Shown here one piece after another: positions 58,210-64,000 of a DNA stretch of 64,000 nt. Position numbers and translations under genes: made by a program. Numbering within the stretch: position 1 is the stretch's first letter; each line of letters starts with the position of its first letter. Source of the stretch: Bos javanicus (taxonomy: Eukaryota > Chordata > Mammalia > Artiodactyla > Bovidae); assembly GCF_032452875.1 (NCBI RefSeq), contig NC_083885.1, positions 28,375,925 to 28,439,924 of the forward strand. The letters are read 5' to 3'. The notes beneath the pieces were generated by a model that worked only from the letters and a program-made list of their open reading frames with translations, did not search any database and was not told the origin of the DNA.

Positions 58210-58513
58210 AGAAATAAAGGAATAAAAAATTTAAAAAAAATAAAAAAGAAAAAAAATAATCAAACTTGATATTAAAAAAAAATTAGGACACTACCTATTG
58301 TGATGCTAAATACATGTAGAAGAAAACTTTAAGATCATTAAATTTCAAAAGTTGTGAAGATAAAAGAACTGAAATGAAAGTGTTTCCATACTTCACTTGA
58401 ATTGTTAAGATGCTGTTAACAATAGACAATAAATTCTGTATGTGTATTGTAATAATAAGAAAAGTCACTAAGAAAGCTGTACAAAATAATATAATAAAAA
58501 CCCGATGAAACCT
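58210..58513 (+). other. Non-L1 segment carried at the L1 3' end
   Basis: AT-rich sequence with no repeat signature, between truncated L1 3' UTR and poly(A), inside the TSDs. It is either a 3' transduction (flanking DNA of the source L1) or the 3' end of another RNA joined by template switching. Confidence 0.7.
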
Positions 58514-58551
58514 AAAAAAAAAAAAAAAACAAAAAAACAAAGAGACTCAAA

Positions 58552-58951
58552 AAGTCACAGTGCTTTTGGAAAACAAGAAGCAGTTTAATACAGCCAGGGT
58601 GAAGAAGTTGGAGCAGAAGCTATAAACTTAATCCATTGCTTTTTGTGTTACTATACTATCTACTGAGTACCTTTTTAATGTCTGACACTTTCATGTCTTA
58701 AATTTAACACTATTAAAGTACCTACTGTGTACATGCTAGAGCATTTATAGGTTCTGAAAACAGAGAAGAAACCAAGAAGGCATTATTATTTTAATTCTTG
58801 AGCTTATAATGAGAAAAACAGAAGACATATGAATTTAAAGAATAGAAATTTAGCTAACAGCAATGGTAAGTGTAATTTAAAAATGTAGCTGGATAAAAGA
58901 ATTTAACAGATGGAAAATATTTTCCATAGGGTGGTCAGTGGGGTAGGGCAT
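58552..58951. other. Unique or ancient-repeat DNA
   Basis: No gene. 'ctactgtgtacatgctagagcatttatagg' resembles the old repeat stretch seen at 12592. Confidence 0.35.
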
Positions 58952-59022
58952 GTGTTTGGCAAAACCAATACAATATTGTAAAGTTTAAAAATAAAATAAA
59001 ATTACAAAAAAAAAAAAAAAGA
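58952..59022 (+). mobile_element. Extremely short L1 3' end (about 70 bp)
   Basis: 'tttggcaaaaccaatacaatattgtaaagtttaaaaataaaat' plus an A-run is the last 70 bp of a young ruminant L1. No TSD recognised. Confidence 0.8.
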
Positions 59023-59904
59023 AAGAGACATGAATGATATGAAGGGTCAAAGCAGAGAAAGCCCCAAGTAGGAAGTTATTCTGGTAGAAATAAACACCTT
59101 TGGTCCTGTCCTGTTGGAAAAATGGCAAGAAACACTGGGTATATAGAGATGTGGTTAGCTTAGTAAAGTCAGAGAAATGGGCAAGGGGATGATAACATTG
59201 GAAATGTAGGTTAGCATAAACAAAATGGATTTTATTTTAATTTTAATCTGAAAGCATTGGGAGGTTTTTAATAGGATGGTAACATGACTGAATATTATGA
59301 AATGATGATAACTTTGGTTGTGAACACAGAGAGCAATCATATCTAGTATCAAGAGCTGAAATAGGGATATTAGTTGGGAAACTGTGTCAGTGGACCAGGC
59401 AGGAGATGATGGTAGCTTGGACAGGACACCGAGCCAGAGGAAAGTGGTGATATTTGGAAGACATTTTAAAGCTGAACTAACAGTAATTGTAGAAGGACTG
59501 GATACAGTGTCAGATTAAAACAGATGAATCAGGATTAAATCTATTGTTTCTGAATTATGGTCCTATTTTCTGAGATGTTAATAATTCAGAGATGAGCAAT
59601 ATGAAGTAATAAAATTTAAAAGATCGGTGTGGGGGGGGACTAGATCACTTAAAAGATACTTATTAAGTGCCCATGATTAGATCTTATATAGTAAGTTGAA
59701 TATTTGATCTAAAGCTTGAGGGATTCACCAGGATAGTAATGTTATTTAAGACCGTGAGATTAAATGAGGCAATTTAAGAGGTTAATACAGAGGTAAAAGA
59801 AAATTGAGTTTATTCTTGGCCCTATTTTCTCTTTAATTTCAAAGTTCTATTCTATATACTTTGAAGAAATGATTAAATGAAATAAAAAACTCTCGGTGAT
59901 AAAT
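59023..59904. repeat. Unique and ancient-repeat DNA, no gene
   Basis: 'gaaagcattgggaggtttttaataggatggtaacatgactg' and 'ggcaggagatgatggtagcttggac' follow the word order of an old mammal-wide repeat I cannot name. There is a G8 run near 59632. Confidence 0.4.
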
Positions 59905-60020
59905 AATGTTATTACCCATATTATACAAAGAAGAAAACTGCAGCTCAAGAGAAATTAATTAAATTGAATAAAGTTGCACAACCATTACAGGCTGGGATGC
60001 AAAACCAGATCTGACATTTC
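59905..60020 (-). mobile_element. MIR SINE fragment, antisense
   Basis: 'gttattacccatattatacaaagaagaaaactgcagctcaag' and 'gcacaaccattacaggctgggatgc' fit antisense MIR. Confidence 0.65.
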
Positions 60021-61515
60021 TCAGAGCTTGCTTTATACTGTGGTACTTAAAGAATCTTATATGACCATTAAGAGCATGACTCTTCTAATGGCCAGGGTTT
60101 GCCTCAAGGTAATGGAGCATGTACCTTCACCAGATAGCACACCACAGATTCTGGGCCAGTCCACAGTATGTATATCCAAGATGATGCCTTGGTGATATTC
60201 CTTTCTTGCAGCTCTTGGATCTTAAGACACACCGTGTACCCTCTATTAGAGCTCTCCTATCACTTTACAGATATTGACTCTTTTCTGTTATTCCTTTGCT
60301 TGCAATTTCCATGAAACCCCTATAGTAAGCCAAACATGTAGGATAATCTCTGCCTAGAGTTAGTATTTACTGAGTGAAAGGATGAATGTTCCTTTTTAAT
60401 ATGCATTTTCTCTCTTGGCTTAATATGTTAGAAAGCCTTGCTCCCCTATTTATTTTTTCTATTTTAAGATCTTGGTAGGAAAGTAACCTTGATTGCTCTT
60501 AGTAGGCCAGCTTGCCATCTGAAATTTGACTTTCATTGAGCAAATTTGTCTCAAACAATGGACGGAAACTATAATTCTCTCTCCAGGGCTTGGACCTTCA
60601 AAGAAAATACAGCGAAATTAAAAGGCACATTCCTAGACTTCAACCCCCAAAAGATTCAGAATTAGGAAGTCTTTAAGGAGCACTCCAGGCAATCATTAAG
60701 CTACTGTAAGATTGAAAACCTATATCCTGTCTTCTGAGATTTGCTTAAAGGTGCCTGATAATCCCCAACTTGCATTGATTAGGAAAATGTTGCCCATAGC
60801 CACTTCTCTAAAGCACAAACTTGGAGTTAACATTGTTGGACCTGATATTCAGCTGCTATTCTTACTAGAGGTACAACCAGCTATGAATTTCTTACCCTTT
60901 CTAGGTTTATGTCCATTCCTTTGAAATGAATTACCTCCTATTCTCTCAGCACTTAGAGATAGTTATTATTTTGTCCTTTATAAAGACTGAACAATGTGCT
61001 TAACAAGTAGAACATGCAGGAAATGATAGAAACCATCACAGATTTTGTTTATTATTAGTAGTAATAGCGAATATGGCCTGGCCAGGTAGGTAAGCATGTG
61101 CTATTTATAGAAGTCACCAAAACAATTGAACATGAGTCCTTCCTTTAGTCATTATAATGCTCTCATAGGCTCTAAGCAGGAGCATACAGAACTGCTGAGG
61201 GATAAATGGAATAAAGATGCAAATTGTGAGTATAATAAAGCCTTTGGCTTTTAGTGATATTTAAAGGATTGCTTGGCTGCTTGAGAAGGGGGTAAACATG
61301 TCAACTAGCCCAGTACTGTTTTTCTAATAATCTCAACTATATCCAGGTAGACTAAAGGTTCTTCTAGTGCAACCTGAATAGTTGGAAATAGACTGTAGGT
61401 CAAACACTTGTAATTATATCTTTTGGAAACCGAGGTGGAGTTAGGGCATCTGGGAAAAATGATGAAGGAAGCCCAGTCCTCACAGGTCAAAGGGCATGAG
61501 GGGAAGTGGAACCAT
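60021..61515. other. Repeat-poor unique DNA, no gene seen
   Basis: About 1.5 kb without a named repeat. The ORFs at 59974-60195 and 60712-60924 show no domain. It could be intronic or intergenic. Confidence 0.4.
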
Positions 61516-61526
61516 GAAGTTAATGC

Positions 61527-61639
61527 TGCTGCTGCTGCCAAGTCACTTCAGTTGTGTCTGACTGTGTGTGACCCCATGGACTGCAGCCTACCAGGCTTCT
61601 CCATCCATGGGATTCTCCAGGCAAGAACATTGGAGTGGG
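61527..61639 (-). mobile_element. Half Bov-A SINE, antisense, with 11-bp TSD
   Basis: A single 113-bp A unit starting (tgc)n and ending 'caagaacattggagtggg', between gaagttaatgc copies (61516-61526 and 61640-61650). It is 5'-truncated by about half. Confidence 0.93.
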
Positions 61640-61650
61640 GAAGTTAATGC

Positions 61651-62100
61651 AGTGGCAGCTAAATCTAACACAGTTACATCAGAAAGACATGGCGGCTCCA
61701 CTTCACCTCACATTCTTTGACTGTGGAAAATCCCCTCGTGGTGTACTTGGAACCAACTGTCTAGATGGACTTACTTCCCCTAGTGCTAGATTTTAGCCAC
61801 TCTTCTAAAGAGTACTGTTGTTGAATTCTGATGAAACAAAGAGGCAAGCAAAACCTATGGACATCCCAGGAGGTCCTGTGGATGCTGTGGTCAGGGGAGG
61901 TCATGGCTGGTTGCATCACTGATTCAAAGGTTGGTTGAGTCCCTAGCCAAATCCTGCAGAGTAGTGAATCCTGTCATTCTTGTTCCTACTTAGGATAATC
62001 CCCATGGCTAACTTCATTTGGGATTCAGGAAGTGGTAGAAGCAACATTCAAATATGCCTTTGGTTTACAGTACACAGAGTCTTTCTTCTCTATGTGTAAC
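61651..62100. other. Unique DNA, no gene seen
   Basis: No named repeat or exon. Confidence 0.4.
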
Positions 62101-62298
62101 TGCTTCCTTGATGGCTCAGATGGTAAAGAATCTGCCTGCAATGCAGGAGATACACGTTCAATCCCTGGGTCTGGAAGATCCCCTGAAGAAGGGAATAGCA
62201 ACCCACTTCAGTATTCTTGCCTCGAGAATCCCATGGACAGAGAAAGAAGCCTGGCAGGCTACAGTCCCATGGGTTCGCCAAGAGTCAGACACGACTGA
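62101..62298 (+). mobile_element. Bov-tA SINE
   Basis: 'gcttccttgatggctcagatggtaaagaatc' to 'gagtcagacacgactgagc'. Well preserved. The ORFs at 62032-62428 are its translation. Confidence 0.93.
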
Positions 62299-62562
62299 GC
62301 AGGAATGCATATTGTGTTTAATATACTGTTTTGAGAATAAGAATGTGCTAAAATTTTGTCTTTGGAATTGGGAATTAAAACTTGAACAAAAAAATTATGT
62401 TTACCTAAAGCATTCTGATACAATTTAGTTAGAAAGGCTTACATTTTCACAAATGGAAGTAAAAATGGTAGAAGTTATAAATTAGGCCAAATATCAGATC
62501 CAAGGGAAAAAGTTAAATGATAAAATGAGATTAAGAATACGAAACAAGGAACTATGGTCAAA

Positions 62563-63012
62563 TAATCTACGAGAAAAGAGGCAAGAATATACACTGGAGA
62601 ACAGAGAGTCTTTTCAATAAGTGGTTTTGGGAAAGCTAGATAGCCAGCCACATGTAAAACAATGAGATTAGAACATTCTCTAACACCAATTCTACAAAAA
62701 TAAAGTCAAAATGAATTAAAGACCTAAATGTAAGACCAGATACTATAAAACTCCTAGAGGGAAACATAGGCAGAACACTCTGACATAAATCACAGCAATA
62801 TCTTTTTGGATCCATCTCCTAGAGTAATGGAAATAAAAACAAAGATAAACAAATGGGACCTAATTAAACTTAAAAGCTTTTTCACAACAAAGGAAACCAT
62901 AAACAAAAAGACAGTCTACAGAATGGGAGAAAATATCAGTATTTTCAAACAAAGCAACCAATAAGGATTAATTTTCAAAATACACAAATATCTCACACAG
63001 CTCTTTCTCTCT

Positions 63013-63090
<78 letters not shown>

Positions 63091-63985
63091 CTCAGTTAAA
63101 AATGGGCAGATATGTAAAAACACATTTCTCCAAAGAAGATTCACAGATGACCAATAGGCATATGAAAAATTCTCAACATCACTACTTATTAGAGAAACAG
63201 AAATCAAAACTACAATGAAGTATCACCTTGCACTGGTCATAATGGCTGTTATAAAAAAAATCTACAAACAATAAATGCTGGAGAGGGTGTGGAGGACAGA
63301 GAATCCTCCTACATTGTTGGTGGGAATGTAAATTCATGCAGCCACTATGGAGAACAATATGGAAGTTCCTTAAACTAAAAGTAGAACTGCCGTATGATCC
63401 AGCAATCCCACTCCTGGACATGTATCTGGAGAAAACTAATTCAAAAAGGTACACGAATCCCAATGTTTGTTGCAGTACTATTTACAATAGCCAAGACCTA
63501 GAAGCAATTTAAATGTCCTTCAACAAAGGAATAGATGAAGATGCAGTATATATACACAATGGAATATTACTCAGCCATTAAAAATAATGAAATAACACCA
63601 TTTGATTATCATACTATGTGAAGTAAGCCAGATCAAGACAAATATCATGATATCACTTACATACAGAATCTTAAAAAAAGATACAAATGAACGTATTTAC
63701 AAAACAGAAATAAACCCACAGACATAGAAGGCAAACTTATAGTTACTAAAGGGGAAAAGGGGGTGGGAGGGATGAATTAGGAATTTGGTATTAACATATA
63801 CACACTACTATATGAAAAACAGATAGCCAATAAGGACCTACTGTATAGCACAGAGAGCTATATTCAGTATTTTGTAACAACCCAAGGGAAAAGAATCTAA
63901 AATAGTTATACGTGTATAAATGAATCACTGTGTTGTACTCCTGAAACTAACACAACATTGTAAATCAACTATACTTTAATTTTAA
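62563..63985 (+). mobile_element. Old L1, ORF2 end and 3' UTR
   Basis: It begins in late ORF2 ('cgagaaaagaggcaagaatatac'), passes 'cataaatcacagcaatatc', 'ggtgggaatgtaaattcatgcagccac' and 'gatccagcaatcccactcctgg', then the 3' UTR ('aataaggacctactgtatagcac', 'gtgttgtactcctgaaac', 'atcaactatactttaatttt'). Stops and indels are throughout. A compound microsatellite interrupts it. Confidence 0.85.
63015..63088. repeat. Compound microsatellite (CT)n(AT)n
   Basis: A CT run (about 63015-63050) passes directly into an AT run (about 63051-63088), at the place where ORF2 'cagctcaata' once stood in the L1. Confidence 0.96.
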
Positions 63986-64000
63986 AAATAATCAATTAAA

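Larger units (their letters stand above)
57442..58536 (+). mobile_element. Young L1 3' end with about 300 bp of non-L1 3' sequence, 15-bp TSD
   Basis: Perfect copies of acaaagagactcaaa (57427-57441 and 58537-58551) bound one insertion. Inside are the L1 ORF2 end and 3' UTR to about 58209 (stopping at 'gatggggaacacatg', before the canonical last 90 bp or so). Then comes AT-rich non-L1 sequence, and then an A-run (about 58514-58529). An AATAAA motif sits near 58493, about 20 bp before that tail. Confidence 0.9.

Overview
The window is mammalian nuclear DNA from a ruminant, most likely a bovid. The evidence is the dense mix of BovB (RTE-type) LINEs, Bov-tA and Bov-A2 SINEs, a CHR-type tRNA SINE, ruminant L1 copies and old mammal-wide MIR fragments. 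I found no intact protein-coding gene, no convincing host exon, no RNA gene and no CRISPR array. Adding up my intervals, about three quarters of the sequence is recognisable transposable element. The longest open frames are retrotransposon reverse-transcriptase remnants or translations of SINEs.

Layout. 1-13150: mostly unique AT-rich DNA with scattered inserts (BovB at 351, 4290 and 8639; hAT-type fragments near 2461-2800; old antisense L1 3' ends at 7088 and 7724; a MIR; a 5'-inverted L1 at 10845 carrying later insertions). 13150-46788: a stack of same-orientation (+) L1 elements nested in one another. L1 #1 (13150-24071) is split by SINEs, a BovB and two young L1s, one inside the other. L1 #2 starts with its own 5' UTR at 24072. 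It is split by a BovB/SINE/unknown block (28826-30625) and by a block of further L1s (#3 to #6, 31342-42330), and it ends near 44395. An ORF1 fragment and a twin-primed young L1 follow. 46789-64000: more unique DNA with BovB copies at 47541, 52762, 54877 and 56505, SINEs, MIRs, a young L1 carrying about 300 bp of non-L1 3' sequence (57442-58536), and an old L1 3' end at the right edge.

The elements relate as parts of one retrotransposition economy. L1 and BovB encode reverse transcriptases. By established knowledge, Bov-tA and Bov-A2 share their 3' region with BovB and are mobilised by it, while the CHR-type SINE has a different tail. Every coding copy here is truncated, frameshifted, interrupted or carries stops, so nothing in the window looks able to move on its own. 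The most informative structures are insertion junctions: target-site duplications (TSDs), nested insertions, two L1 copies with extra 3' sequence, two inversion-type L1 copies, and three consecutive insertions sharing one 8-bp target motif at 52.5-55.7 kb. I saw no undescribed protein system.
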